From contig NZ_JBLXDO010000021.1 of NCBI RefSeq assembly GCF_048263965.1, forward strand, positions 1-64,000: a stretch of 64,000 nt of DNA, in the 5' to 3' direction. Each line of letters starts with the position of its first letter. Position 1 is the stretch's first letter. A model generated the notes under the pieces. The model was not told the DNA's origin. It saw only the letters and a list, made by a program, of their open reading frames with translations, and did no database searches. This DNA comes from Ferrimonas sp048263965. GTDB lineage: Bacteria; Pseudomonadota; Gammaproteobacteria; Enterobacterales; Shewanellaceae. Made by a program: the position numbers and the translations under genes. Of the stretch, positions 16,708 through 26,541 are shown in pieces.

Positions 16708-17487
16708 ATGAAACAGGGACGTTTAGAAATTGTGGGGCTGGGGATCAGCATTCCCCGCCACACCACCATGTTCACAGAGAGCCTGATCCGCAGTGCCGAC
16801 AGGGTATTCCATCATGTCACTCACCCGGTGGCACAGGAGTACATGGATCAGCTCAACCCCAACAACCACTCACTGCACCGCCACTATACCGAGCAGGAAG
16901 ACAGGCCAAGGGCGTACCATGCCATGGCCGATGAAGTGGTCAGCGCCGTGGCTGCCGGTGAGAGGGTGGTGATGGCCCTCTATGGGCATCCCCGCGTGTT
17001 TGCCGTGGTACCCAAGTTCTGCATTGAGCAGCTGCAGGAGCTGGCCCTGCCGGTCACCATGCATCCGGGCATCGGCGCCGATGCCTGCATCTATGCCGAC
17101 CTGAACCTGGACCCCGCTGAGCCGGGGATCTGCCATGTGGAGGCCAGTCAGTTTCTGTTCTACAAGCTCGAGCCCATGTTGCAGTGCCATCTGGTGCTGT
17201 GGCAGGTCTCCATTGCCGGTGACACCACCTTCACCACCATCCAGCGCAGCCAGAAAGAGGAGCGTCAGAGGCTGGTGGACAAACTCAGGCGTTGGTATCC
17301 GGCGGATCACCCGGTGTGCCTCTATGAAGCGGGCATTACCGCCCTCCACAAGGGCCGCCAGGAGTGGATTGAGCTTAAGGATCTAGCCGAGGCTCATCTC
17401 AACCCTTGGACCACCGCCGTGCTTCGCCCCTGCAAAGGACTGGAGGTGGATGAGGAGTTTCTTGATCCAGCTACGCTGCAGAGCTGA
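16708..17487 (+). CDS. Borosin-type alpha-N-methyltransferase, locus 1
   Basis: 259 residues of the tetrapyrrole (corrin/porphyrin) methylase fold. SAM-binding features are 'GRLEIVGLGISIP' (4-16), 'LYGHPRVFAV' (91-100) and 'MHPGIGADACIYADL' (118-132), the last two matching the YGHP and PGISAEDCL(F)ADL signatures of borosin methyltransferases. Tyr60 and Arg66-x3-Tyr70 fall where OphMA has its catalytic Tyr and Arg72-x3-Tyr76 (from memory). It should methylate backbone amides of the peptide at 14658-14891, as a split system since precursor and enzyme are separate proteins. The start follows GAAGGAAG. It is too short and in the wrong context for a CobA/cobalamin enzyme. Confidence 0.83.
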   Translation: MKQGRLEIVGLGISIPRHTTMFTESLIRSADRVFHHVTHPVAQEYMDQLNPNNHSLHRHYTEQEDRPRAYHAMADEVVSAVAAGERVVMALYGHPRVFAVVPKFCIEQLQELALPVTMHPGIGADACIYADLNLDPAEPGICHVEASQFLFYKLEPMLQCHLVLWQVSIAGDTTFTTIQRSQKEERQRLVDKLRRWYPADHPVCLYEAGITALHKGRQEWIELKDLAEAHLNPWTTAVLRPCKGLEVDEEFLDPATLQS

Positions 17488-17511
17488 TCTCTGCGGTTGT
17501 TATGGCGTATT

Positions 17512-17544
17512 AAAAAAGCCCGGGAGGAACCCGGGCTTTTTTGT
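17512..17544. terminator. Bidirectional terminator
   Basis: AAAAAAGCCCGGG pairs with CCCGGGCTTTTTT around a short GAGGAA loop, between the convergent methyltransferase gene and the DUF368 gene. Confidence 0.92.
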
Positions 17545-17559
17545 CTGAACTGTGCTGTG

Positions 17560-18480
<921 letters not shown>

Positions 18481-18564
18481 TAAGAACGCTGTATCTGATT
18501 GAGTTTGTCGGCATTATAGGGCGAGTATGTGGAAAAGTCGTGTATCGGGAGAGCAAAGAGGCCC

Positions 18565-19704
18565 ATGAGTTTCGAAAGATTGATCGACAGGCGTCGAAGC
18601 GACAGCCTCAAGTGGCAAAAGTATCAGGATGCGGATGTGCTGCCCCTGTGGGTGGCGGACATGGACTTCGCCATTCCCAGTGAGGTGACCCAGGCGCTGA
18701 AGCAGAGACTGGAGCACGACATCTTCGGCTATGGGGTGCTGTCCCAGAGCACCAAGCAGACCCTGTGTCGCTGGCTGGATGAGCGCTGGCAGGTGGCGGC
18801 GACCCCGTCCCAGCTGGTGACCCTGCCTGCGGTGGTGCCTGGTCTCAACTTTGCCATCGAAGCGATGGAATGCTCCGATATCGGCTTCTTCTCTCCCATC
18901 TATCCCCCCATCCGTCAGGTGGCCCAGAACCTGGGGATCACCGGGCGGGCCTTCGAGATGGCGGTGGATGGGGGGCGTTACCAGATGCCTCTGGATCAGA
19001 TTGAGCAGGCGGCTAAGGAGGGGATGCAGGCTCTGATCCTGTGTAACCCCCATAACCCGGGCGGCACCATTTGGCGTCGGTCTGAGCTGAAGGCGCTGCT
19101 GGCGCTTGCCCGACGTCACCGGCTGTTGCTGGTGAGCGACGAGATCCATGGCGACCTGATTCTGCCCGGTCACCGCCACCACTCTCTGTCTGAGCTGGCC
19201 TCCGAAGAGGACGCGGTGATCACCCTGATCTCCGCCGGCAAGAGCTTTAACCTGGCGGGGCTGCCCATCGCGTTTGCCCTGGTGAAGCAGGGTGAGCTTC
19301 GCCGTCGTCTCAAGGGTACCCTGGCCGGCCGGTGTGCCACCCACAACGTATTGGCGGCCGTGGCCATGGAAGCGGCGTTTGATCGCTGCGCCCCCTGGCT
19401 GGAGGAGCTGACCACCTATCTGGGAGAGAACTGGGCGCGCATCGAGTCCCGTCTGGCCAACATCGAGGGGGTCAGCCTGATGCGCCCGGAAGCCACCTAC
19501 CTGGCCTGGATCGATTGCCGGGGTCTGGGATGGGAGGAGGAGCCGTCCAAGGTGTTTACCCAGTTTGGGGTGGGGTTGTCCTGTGGCAGCGAGTTTGGGG
19601 CGCCGGGGTTTGTCAGGCTTAACTTTGCCTGTCCGGCGCAGACCCTGGAGCAGGCCCTGGACCGTATGGTCAGGGCCTTGTCAGAGCATAAGGCTCACGC
19701 CTGA
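18565..19704 (+). CDS. PatB/MalY-type PLP-dependent C-S lyase
   Basis: 379 residues from the ATG at 18565, preceded by AAGAGG; the open frame starts 36 bases earlier without support. It is a fold-type I aminotransferase of the cystathionine beta-lyase/MalY group: 'LPLWVADMDFAIP' at the N-terminus, 'CNPHNPGG', 'LVSDEIHGDL' and the Schiff-base Lys in 'SAGKSFNLAGL'. Likely reaction is cleavage of cystathionine or other cysteine conjugates. Its 3' end overlaps yecM by ten bases. Confidence 0.87.
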   Translation: MSFERLIDRRRSDSLKWQKYQDADVLPLWVADMDFAIPSEVTQALKQRLEHDIFGYGVLSQSTKQTLCRWLDERWQVAATPSQLVTLPAVVPGLNFAIEAMECSDIGFFSPIYPPIRQVAQNLGITGRAFEMAVDGGRYQMPLDQIEQAAKEGMQALILCNPHNPGGTIWRRSELKALLALARRHRLLLVSDEIHGDLILPGHRHHSLSELASEEDAVITLISAGKSFNLAGLPIAFALVKQGELRRRLKGTLAGRCATHNVLAAVAMEAAFDRCAPWLEELTTYLGENWARIESRLANIEGVSLMRPEATYLAWIDCRGLGWEEEPSKVFTQFGVGLSCGSEFGAPGFVRLNFACPAQTLEQALDRMVRALSEHKAHA

Positions 19705-20267
19705 GGAGTGCGGTGACCTATCACTTCACGGATGTCATAGGGGTGCAGCTTGATGGTCAGCGGCCCCTGCTTGAATGACACCGTGGGGTTGGCCAGAGGT
19801 TCGTCATCCGCTTTGGAGTCACTGGTTTTCACCTCGATGTCCAGGGTTCGGTCGGCGATCACTGGCCACTTGGCGGTGATGACGGGCAGCTTGCGTACCT
19901 CAGTCAGCATCTGTTCCGCGGTCTGAGCGCCGCAGGGCAGTACAAACTCGATGTGTTCCCAGCCATCCGGACGTTTGCGCCCATCGGGGAAGGGCAGTTC
20001 GATCACCTCCACATCCCACTCGCCCACCTTCAGGGGTTCGTTCAGCTCAATCAGGTAGATGGGTCTGCCGTTGATCACCTTATCGGAGATCACCTTGCCA
20101 CGCTTGCGCAGGTGGTTCAGCAGATGGTCTGCGTCCGACTTTTCGGTCACCCTCAAGGCGATATGGTCCACCTCCAGGGCTGCCTTAACCAGCCCAAGGC
20201 GGTTGGCGAACATGGTGATGTTGTGGCCAAACTCGGGAAGTTTGGCTAGCAGTTGTTCAATATTCAT
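19695..20267 (-). CDS. yecM: YecM family VOC-fold protein
   Basis: 190 residues, matching YecM length. The vicinal-oxygen-chelate pattern shows in 'VDHIALRV' and 'GWEHIEFVLP', with the C-terminal 'TIKLHPYDIREVI' typical of YecM. Predicted metal-binding protein of unknown substrate. It overlaps yfcE by 11 bases and is probably cotranscribed with it. Confidence 0.87.
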   Translation of the reverse strand: MNIEQLLAKLPEFGHNITMFANRLGLVKAALEVDHIALRVTEKSDADHLLNHLRKRGKVISDKVINGRPIYLIELNEPLKVGEWDVEVIELPFPDGRKRPDGWEHIEFVLPCGAQTAEQMLTEVRKLPVITAKWPVIADRTLDIEVKTSDSKADDEPLANPTVSFKQGPLTIKLHPYDIREVIGHRTPQA

Positions 20268-20802
20268 CGATGGCCGCCTGCTCTATGGTGTTGCCGTCCA
20301 AGTCCATGACAGTGAGAAGTGTACCATCAAAATGGCCCAGGCTCGGCGCAAAGCCCCCTTTGGGAAGGGTAATGGAGCCAGGGTTGAACATCAGCCGTTC
20401 ATTCTGCCAGCGGGCCATGGGAATATGGGTGTGGCCGAAGCAGATGATGTCTCCCTGAGCCAGAGGCGGCAGCTTGCTGTCGTTCCACAGGTGGCCGTGG
20501 GTAATGAAGGCACGCTTGTTGCCCAGCAGCATATTGGAGTAGTCCGCCAACAGCGGGAAGCTGCACAACATCTGGTCCACTTCGCTGTCGCAGTTGCCCC
20601 GAACCGCCAGGATCCGCTCCGCATGCTGGTTCAGCAGGTCGGCGACCTTGGGAGGGTTGTAGCCTTCTGGCACCGGGTTTCTTGGGCCATGGTTGAGGAT
20701 GTCACCCAGCAGCACCAGGTGTTGGCAATTCAGTTTGTCCGCCCATTCTAGGGCCTTCTCAAGGGCCGGCAGGCAACCGTGAATGTCAGAGATAAACAGC
20801 AT
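20257..20802 (-). CDS. yfcE: Phosphodiesterase YfcE
   Basis: 181 residues from the ATG at 20802; the frame continues to 20943, but homologues begin at this Met. Calcineurin-like metal motifs appear in order: 'ISDIHGCLPA', 'LLGDILNHGPRN', 'VRGNCDSEVDQ', 'THGH' and 'CFGHTHIP'. E. coli YfcE is a Mn-dependent phosphodiesterase of about 184 residues with similar sequence. The stop codon lies within the start of yecM. Confidence 0.9.
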   Translation of the reverse strand: MLFISDIHGCLPALEKALEWADKLNCQHLVLLGDILNHGPRNPVPEGYNPPKVADLLNQHAERILAVRGNCDSEVDQMLCSFPLLADYSNMLLGNKRAFITHGHLWNDSKLPPLAQGDIICFGHTHIPMARWQNERLMFNPGSITLPKGGFAPSLGHFDGTLLTVMDLDGNTIEQAAIDEY

Positions 20803-21005
20803 CAGTGAAACTTCATTCTTGGTAGGGTTCATCGAGTGTAACTGCCCCCTGTTCACATGACCAGTCAAGAGCGGCTTAAGGGTTTCAGGCTGTGAACTCT
20901 TCGAACAATTTCGCTCAAAACTGCGGATTTTCTGCGTTTTCATTCCTCATAAGCTAGGGTAACGTCAAAGAACAACCCGAAGAAAGATGGTCGAGGAGGG
21001 AGCCT

Positions 21006-21356
21006 ATGAGCAGTACCGAGAAGCACCCATTGGATGCGGGACCACTGGAGGGTCGCGCCCAGGTGGACCAGGAGGTGACCAGTGGCGCCGTGGCCGATAT
21101 GTGGCTCTGTCTGCTGACCAACCTGGAGCAGCATGAGGTGAATGCCCTGGGGGAGTGCAACATGGCCCTGGCCTTTGACTTGGAACTGGCGGTTCGGGTG
21201 GCCGAGCGCGAGTGTCAGCCGGTGGCCTCGGTGATGGGGGAGGTGCTGGCGTTCTACAACGACAAGCTGGCACTCTCTCTGGACTGTGATGAGTTGGCCC
21301 CCAGGTTGGCAGTCAGTGCCAGTCGGCAACGGCGAGGTGGCTCTCAGTTGCATTGA
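21006..21356 (+). CDS. Acidic small protein of unknown function
   Basis: 116 residues with a good ribosome site (GAGGAGGGAGCCT before ATG). Acidic in its first 100 residues, with a helical middle ('VADMWLCLLTNLEQHEVNALG') and a basic C-terminus. No signal peptide or membrane helix. Family not recognised. It is divergent from the yfcE-yecM pair. Confidence 0.6.
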   Translation: MSSTEKHPLDAGPLEGRAQVDQEVTSGAVADMWLCLLTNLEQHEVNALGECNMALAFDLELAVRVAERECQPVASVMGEVLAFYNDKLALSLDCDELAPRLAVSASRQRRGGSQLH

Positions 21357-21443
21357 TGCCTGGATCACCCCTTGAGCGCGCGCCACTGGCCATAATCCAG
21401 TGGCGGCGCTACGCTGTGATCCCCTGGCTTGCGCGGTGCACTG

Positions 21444-21896
21444 ATGTTACGCAGATTTCTGATTACTCTCCTGTTTTGTCCACTGGCGCTGGCGGCTTAT
21501 ACCCTGCCTCCCCTAGCCGGTGAAGACCAGTTCGGTCAGCCTTGTGCACTGAGCGGTGACACCCGCCTGCTGCTGTTTTCCCATGACAAAGCGGGTTCCC
21601 ACCTGGCCATGGAGGTCATTGAGCGTCTGTGGCCCGAAGGGGATGCCCCCATGCAACTGGTGGTGGACACCCGGGATGTGCCGGGCTGGGTGATGAGCTG
21701 GTTTATGCTTCCCAAACTGCGCAGACACAACACGCCATTGTGCCTGGATGAACTGGGGGTGATGACCCAGGCGCTGTCGCCGCAAGAGGGGCAGGTGCTG
21801 CTTATCGGCCTCGACAACCTGAGCATCGAGGAGCAGGCAGGCTTTACGGAAGTCGACGCCCTGACCGGGGCTCTGGAGCAGATCCCCCGCCCCTGA
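21444..21896 (+). CDS. Predicted secreted protein, possibly thioredoxin-like fold
   Basis: 150 residues. A signal peptide is clear (1-17, 'LITLLFCPLALA'). The mature part begins 'YTLPPLAGEDQFGQPCAL', which resembles the entry to AhpC/redoxin-like domains, but no C-x-x-C is present and the two remaining Cys are far apart. A TTG five codons upstream is an alternative start. It lies 47 bases before the retropepsin-like gene and may be cotranscribed. Confidence 0.6.
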   Translation: MLRRFLITLLFCPLALAAYTLPPLAGEDQFGQPCALSGDTRLLLFSHDKAGSHLAMEVIERLWPEGDAPMQLVVDTRDVPGWVMSWFMLPKLRRHNTPLCLDELGVMTQALSPQEGQVLLIGLDNLSIEEQAGFTEVDALTGALEQIPRP

Positions 21897-21943
21897 CAGG
21901 GTATAGTGTAAGTTACGGATTATTCTCCAACGGAAGGATACTG

Positions 21944-22402
21944 ATGCGTTTCGCTGTCTGTGTGCTGTTGCTGAGCCTGTGGGGGAGTCACGTCATGGCA
22001 AAAGAGCTGGTGGCCGCCGCTGAGCGGGTACACCTCGGCCCTGGGGCCACAGACTTTGTGGCCAGGGTGGATACCGGCGCCGCCATCTCCTCCCTCCACG
22101 CCACAGAGATTCACCTGCTGCAAAGCGGTAACAGCCAACAGGTACGTTTCTCTACTGAGAACCGTCTCGGTGAGAAGCTGACCCTGACGCTGCCTGTGGT
22201 GGACACCATGAGGGTGCGTTCAGCCCAGGGCAGTGAAAGGCGTTATGTGGTGCTGTTGCCGGTGAGCTTTCGCGGCACTCAGAGAACCATCAAGGTCAAC
22301 CTCAAGGACCGAGGCCACATGACCTATCGCCTGCTGCTGGGCCGCAACTGGCTCAGTGGCCACTATCTGGTGGATGTCGATCGGCCCACCTCCCCGGAGT
22401 AA
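21944..22402 (+). CDS. Secreted retropepsin-like (RimK/LysX-associated) protease-family protein
   Basis: 152 residues. Signal peptide (1-19, 'SHVMA') followed by the motif 'ARVDTGAAISSLHA', the single D-T-G-A of the putative ATP-dependent zinc protease / retropepsin-like family, and the closing 'YRLLLGRNWLSGHYLVDV'. Such proteins would act as dimers in the periplasm; activity is not established for most. The EamA gene starts four bases after its stop. Confidence 0.82.
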   Translation: MRFAVCVLLLSLWGSHVMAKELVAAAERVHLGPGATDFVARVDTGAAISSLHATEIHLLQSGNSQQVRFSTENRLGEKLTLTLPVVDTMRVRSAQGSERRYVVLLPVSFRGTQRTIKVNLKDRGHMTYRLLLGRNWLSGHYLVDVDRPTSPE

Positions 22403-22405
22403 CCC

Positions 22406-23284
22406 TTGTCTTATCTGATTTTCGTCACCCTGCTGTGGGCCTTTTCCTTTAGCCTGATTGGCCAGTTTCTCGCAGGCCAGGTGGATCCCTGGTTTTCCGT
22501 GTGGTTCCGGGTGTTGCTGGCGTTGTTGGTGATGCTGCCCTGGCTGAAGTTGCGCCACCTTAAGCCTGCATTAACCGCTAAGCTGCTGGCCATCGGTGCC
22601 TGTCAGTTGGGGGCCATGTACGGGTTTTACTACCACGCCTTCGAATACCTCTCTGTGGCCGAAGTGCTGCTGTTTACCGTACTCACCCCGGTGTACGTCA
22701 CTCTGTGGTACGACTGGCTCAGTGGGCGTTTCTCTCCCTGGTATCTGTTGACGGCGGTGCTGGCGGTGGCGGGCGCGGTGGTGATCAAGTACACCGGCGT
22801 CGAGGGCGACTTCCTGCTGGGCTTTATGATTGTGCAGGGGGCCAACCTCTGCTTTGCCATCGGTCAGGCCAGCTACAAATGGCTGATGGAGAGAGAGTCC
22901 CAGGCTCTGCCCCAGCACCAGGTGTTTGCCCTGTTCTATCTGGGGGCTTTTATGGTGGCCACCCCGGCCCTGCTGATCTTCGGCAACGCCGACAAGCTGC
23001 CGGTTACCCAGGTTCAGTGGGGGGTGCTCATCTGGTTGGGGGCGGTGGCTTCTGGTGCCGGATACTTCCTGTGGAACAAGGGCGCAACCAGGGTCGACGC
23101 CGGCGCCCTGGCGGCCATGAACAACCTGCTGGTGCCTGCCGGGCTCTTGGTTAATCTGCTTATCTGGGAGCAGAGTCCGGACTGGCCCAGGTTGCTGGCT
23201 GGCGGTGCGGTGATTCTGTTCTCCCTGTGGTTCAACGAGTCCTGGGTGAAGCCCAGAGTGGAGGCCTCTTCAACAGGGGCATAA
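22406..23284 (+). CDS. EamA/DMT family transporter
   Basis: 292 residues with ten hydrophobic helices in two EamA halves ('LLWAFSFSLIGQFLAG' opening the first, 'ASGAGYFLWNKGATRVDAG' in the second). The start is TTG at 22406, supported by GGAG at 22396 and the tight spacing to the preceding gene. An inner-membrane metabolite exporter is likely; the substrate is unknown. Confidence 0.85.
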   Translation: MSYLIFVTLLWAFSFSLIGQFLAGQVDPWFSVWFRVLLALLVMLPWLKLRHLKPALTAKLLAIGACQLGAMYGFYYHAFEYLSVAEVLLFTVLTPVYVTLWYDWLSGRFSPWYLLTAVLAVAGAVVIKYTGVEGDFLLGFMIVQGANLCFAIGQASYKWLMERESQALPQHQVFALFYLGAFMVATPALLIFGNADKLPVTQVQWGVLIWLGAVASGAGYFLWNKGATRVDAGALAAMNNLLVPAGLLVNLLIWEQSPDWPRLLAGGAVILFSLWFNESWVKPRVEASSTGA

Positions 23285-23415
23285 ACGGGTAACCCTCAAC
23301 TTAGCTCGTTATGTAATCAGTTGATTTTTCTTTGGTTAAAAACCTGATTTGCCTCGGGTTACTTTCCCTATGATTTTGCATAGAGTAACTGCTCTGATGT
23401 TAGGGAGCGCACTTC

Positions 23416-25740
23416 ATGCCGCAGAGTTTTCACTATCCGCAGAGCCCGGCCAATGTCCCTGATGGGCTGACCGAGGCCAACGCCAAATACAGGGTGCAGG
23501 CCTGGCTGGCGATGACCGGCTTATTGGCTTTTATCCTGGTCTACTTCGCCATGGCGTTCTGCTTTGGATACATCGCCTATGGCAACGCCGTTTCATTCTT
23601 GTCGGGCGGCGGCCTTTTTGCTGTCCTGATCTCCGCCATGGCGGCATTGATCACCCTGTTCATGGTCAAATCGCTGTTTACCGTCCGGCGTTCCGGTTGC
23701 GTTGGCGGCGAGGAGGTGACCGCAGAGGATGAGCCGGTGCTGTTCAAGTTTCTGCATACCCTGGCGGATGAGATTGGGGCACCGCGGCCCCACAGGGTGT
23801 TCATCACCCCGGACGTGAATGCTGCCGTATTCTACGACCTGTCGTTGGTAAACCTTATCTTCCCCACCAAGAAGAACCTGGTGATTGGCCTGGGACTGGT
23901 GAATGTGCTGAACCTGGGCGAACTGAAGGCGGTACTGGCCCACGAGTTTGGCCACTTTGCCCAGGGCTCCATGGCGGTCGGCCGTTGGGTGTATGTGGCC
24001 CAGCAGGTGATCTCCCACATGGTGGCGGTGCGGGATTGGTTGGATAAGGTGGTGAGATTCATCTCCAGGGTGGATCTTCGGGTTGCCTGGATCGGCTGGA
24101 TTCTCTCTCTGGTTATCTGGTCCATTCGCTCTCTGATGGACACCTTATTCCGGGTGGTGATCCTCGCCGAGAGGGCGCTGAGCCGGGAGATGGAGTTCAA
24201 TGCGGATCTGGTGGCGGTGTCGGTGACCGGCAGTGATGCCCTGGTGAACGCCCTGTATAAGCTGCAGGCGGCCGATGAGGCCTGGCAGGAGACGGTGGAT
24301 CTGGTGTCCAGTCAGGCGCGCAGTGGCAAACGCATCGATGATCTCTTTGACCTGCAGAGTCAGGCGGTTGAAGCCATAGGCCGGGTCCTGAATAACGACG
24401 CCTACGGCAGAGTGCCTTTGCCGAAGCAGGAGGATGCCAGCCAGCACCGGGTCTTCTCACACGAGGTGGCGCTGCCGCCGCAGATGTGGTCCACACACCC
24501 GGCCAACCGCGATCGCGAGGACAACGCCAAGTCTCAGTACATTGCGGCCCAGATCGACGCTCGCTCTGCCTGGACCGTGTTTGCCGATGCCGAAGCCTTG
24601 CGTGAACGCATCAGTGATGGTCTCTATGTGGCGGACAAGGTTGGTGAGATGGAGGAGGTGGTTGCCGAACAGGTGTTGGCTCAGCGTTATGACCGCCCCT
24701 CATTTTCGCCCGAATACCGCGGCACCTACCTGGCACGCACGCCATTCAGAAGTTTCTCCAGCCTGGATGAATTGCTTCAGAGCGGCTCACTGACCCAAAT
24801 GGACAACCAGGCGTTTGGCCAACTCTACACCGATGCCATTGCCCAGCAACTCGAGCGCGCCCGAAAGCTGGATGTCGAGCGCCATACCCTGCAGGCTCTG
24901 GCATCGGGCAACCTGGAGCCCTCGGGTGGCATCATTCGTCATCGAGGTAAAGAGATAAGCAGCGACGCGATCCCCAAGGTGATGATGCAGATTGCCAAGG
25001 AGCGCAATGAGGTGGAGGCCTCCCTCAAACGTCACGATGCCAACTGTCGCCAGGCACACCTGTTGGCGGCGCAGCAGCTGGACCCCGCCTGGCATGACTA
25101 CCTGAAGAGCCTCTGTCATCTGCTGCATTGCACGGATCATTTGAGGGCCGCTGCCCACAACGAGTTGGCGCTGCTGGCCAATACCTGGCAGGTGATCACC
25201 GCCGATGGCCAGATTGGTTACTTCGAGAAGCGGCGTGTCCTCAAGGTGTGCGAGAAGGTTCAGGGGAAGATGCGAGAGATCTCCCGGGCGGCACTGGCCA
25301 TCGAGCTGCCGCCGGGCATCGCAGAGGGGGTTGGCGTTACCGATTGGGAATCCCAGTTTCCCAGCTTTACCCTGAGCGATGTGGACAAGCACAACTGGCC
25401 GGACTGGTGCCAGAGCGCCTCGGAAGCCATTGAGGCCTATCAGCAGGCCATGGGACTGATCTACTCTGCTTCCATCGATGGCTTGCTCGAGGCGGAAGCG
25501 CTGGTGAAACAGCACTACATCAATGGCACCCAACTGCCCAAGGCGCCCATGCCAGGCACCTGCCCGGAGAGTTACCCCGTTCTGCTGCCAGGCGACGAGC
25601 ATGTGCTGCAGCGCAAGTTGGACCTGTGGAACCGTTTCCAGTTGGCCCATGGAATTGGCCCCACTTTGATGCGGCTGGCGGTTTCCCTGACAGTGGTGGG
25701 AGGCACCATCTGGTGGGGATTGTTGGGCAGTAACCTTTAA
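23416..25740 (+). CDS. Large M48 family membrane metalloprotease
   Basis: 774 residues, much longer than HtpX (about 290). Two membrane helices (about 34-60 and 65-85) precede an M48 catalytic domain with H-E-F-G-H at 176-180 and the downstream 'SREMEFNADLVAVS', where Glu should be the third zinc ligand. A long helical C-terminal region follows ('TADGQIGYFEKRRVLKV') and ends in a last membrane helix (about 750-770). It probably cleaves membrane or periplasmic proteins. It stands alone, with a 131-base AT-rich gap upstream. Its stop codon overlaps the convergent AraC remnant. Confidence 0.85.
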   Translation: MPQSFHYPQSPANVPDGLTEANAKYRVQAWLAMTGLLAFILVYFAMAFCFGYIAYGNAVSFLSGGGLFAVLISAMAALITLFMVKSLFTVRRSGCVGGEEVTAEDEPVLFKFLHTLADEIGAPRPHRVFITPDVNAAVFYDLSLVNLIFPTKKNLVIGLGLVNVLNLGELKAVLAHEFGHFAQGSMAVGRWVYVAQQVISHMVAVRDWLDKVVRFISRVDLRVAWIGWILSLVIWSIRSLMDTLFRVVILAERALSREMEFNADLVAVSVTGSDALVNALYKLQAADEAWQETVDLVSSQARSGKRIDDLFDLQSQAVEAIGRVLNNDAYGRVPLPKQEDASQHRVFSHEVALPPQMWSTHPANRDREDNAKSQYIAAQIDARSAWTVFADAEALRERISDGLYVADKVGEMEEVVAEQVLAQRYDRPSFSPEYRGTYLARTPFRSFSSLDELLQSGSLTQMDNQAFGQLYTDAIAQQLERARKLDVERHTLQALASGNLEPSGGIIRHRGKEISSDAIPKVMMQIAKERNEVEASLKRHDANCRQAHLLAAQQLDPAWHDYLKSLCHLLHCTDHLRAAAHNELALLANTWQVITADGQIGYFEKRRVLKVCEKVQGKMREISRAALAIELPPGIAEGVGVTDWESQFPSFTLSDVDKHNWPDWCQSASEAIEAYQQAMGLIYSASIDGLLEAEALVKQHYINGTQLPKAPMPGTCPESYPVLLPGDEHVLQRKLDLWNRFQLAHGIGPTLMRLAVSLTVVGGTIWWGLLGSNL

Positions 25741-25961
25741 CCATGGTCATTGAGCGGCGCTGATGGTTGCCTATCTCCCCCAAAGGTGGCGCGCCACTGA
25801 GAGGGGGAGACGTCAAAGGTGGCCTTGAAGTGCTTTCTATAGACACTTTCAGAGCCGAAACCGGACAGTTCCGCCACTTGAGCGATGGAACGCTCATCCT
25901 TCTCCAGATACTGCTGGCTCAGTTTCAGTCGTTGAGCCAGCAGCCACTCTCCAAATGTAAA
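25737..25961 (-). pseudogene. AraC-family regulator remnant, N-terminal part missing
   Basis: Only the C-terminal AraC DNA-binding domain remains: 'FTFGEWLLAQRLKLSQQYL', 'SIAQVAELSGFGSESVYRKHF' and 'DVSPSQWRATF'. The effector domain and the first part of the HTH pair are absent. The frame runs upstream into two 24-base tandem repeats that encode an artificial 'MGVLFSS' duplication and there is no credible start. The break coincides with the repeats, which suggests repeat-associated truncation. Confidence 0.8.
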
Positions 25962-26009
25962 AGAGCTAAACAAGACACCCATCTTAGAGCTAAACAATAC
26001 ACCCATCTT
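25962..26009. repeat. Two tandem 24-base repeats with a GGTGTC-type core
   Basis: Copies at 25962-25985 and 25986-26009 differ by one base (AAGACACCC versus AATACACCC) and each contain CACCCATCTT. The same motif recurs inverted at 26560 and in several copies around the transposase at 49.8 kb. They mark the broken end of the AraC remnant. Confidence 0.85.
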
Positions 26010-26137
26010 TAAGGCTCTTTAAAACAAACGCTTAGCCAGGCTGGCTTGTTCATTGACCGTTTTTCCCTGTATACCTATTGAGATGAGCTGGCAGGATTAC
26101 CTGCGCCTAATGTGCCGCCAATAACCGTGGAGAGCCC

Positions 26138-26530
26138 ATGAAAGTTTCTGGACAGTTTGATGTGACACTCGACCCCATGGACAGCTATGCCGAGGGTACG
26201 GCCGGAGCGGTGCTCGGGCGCATGTCCATCGACAAGGTGTTTCATGGCGAGCTGTCGGCGGTCAGCCGGGGTGAGATGCTCAGCGTGATGACCCCGGTGA
26301 AGGGCTCGGCCGGTTACGTGGCCATCGAACAGGTGGTGGGATCGCTCTCCGATAAGCACGGCAGCTTTGTGTTGCAGCACTTTGGGGTGATGGCCGATGG
26401 CAGTGACCGTCTGATTCTGGAGGTGGTGCCCAACTCGGCCACCGGTGAATTGGCGGGGTTGTCAGGAAAGATGGCCATCCGCATCGATGAGGGGCAACAC
26501 TTCTACGACTTTGAGTTTGTGTTGCCCTAG
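26138..26530 (+). CDS. DUF3224 domain-containing protein
   Basis: 130 residues, the usual size of the family, with the features 'SIDKVFHGELSAVSRGEML', 'GYVAIEQVVGSL' and 'GKMAIRIDEGQHFYDFEF' of a small beta-barrel. Function unknown. The start is preceded by GGAG. It lies between repeats at 25962-26009 and 26560-26572, which are inverted relative to each other. Confidence 0.82.
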   Translation: MKVSGQFDVTLDPMDSYAEGTAGAVLGRMSIDKVFHGELSAVSRGEMLSVMTPVKGSAGYVAIEQVVGSLSDKHGSFVLQHFGVMADGSDRLILEVVPNSATGELAGLSGKMAIRIDEGQHFYDFEFVLP

Positions 26531-26541
26531 ATATCCGATCT

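Noticed and set aside
16708..17487. Cobalamin or siroheme methyltransferase
   Set aside because: Tetrapyrrole enzymes of this fold lack the YGHP/PGIxADxCxxADL signatures seen here, and no cobalamin or haem gene is nearby.
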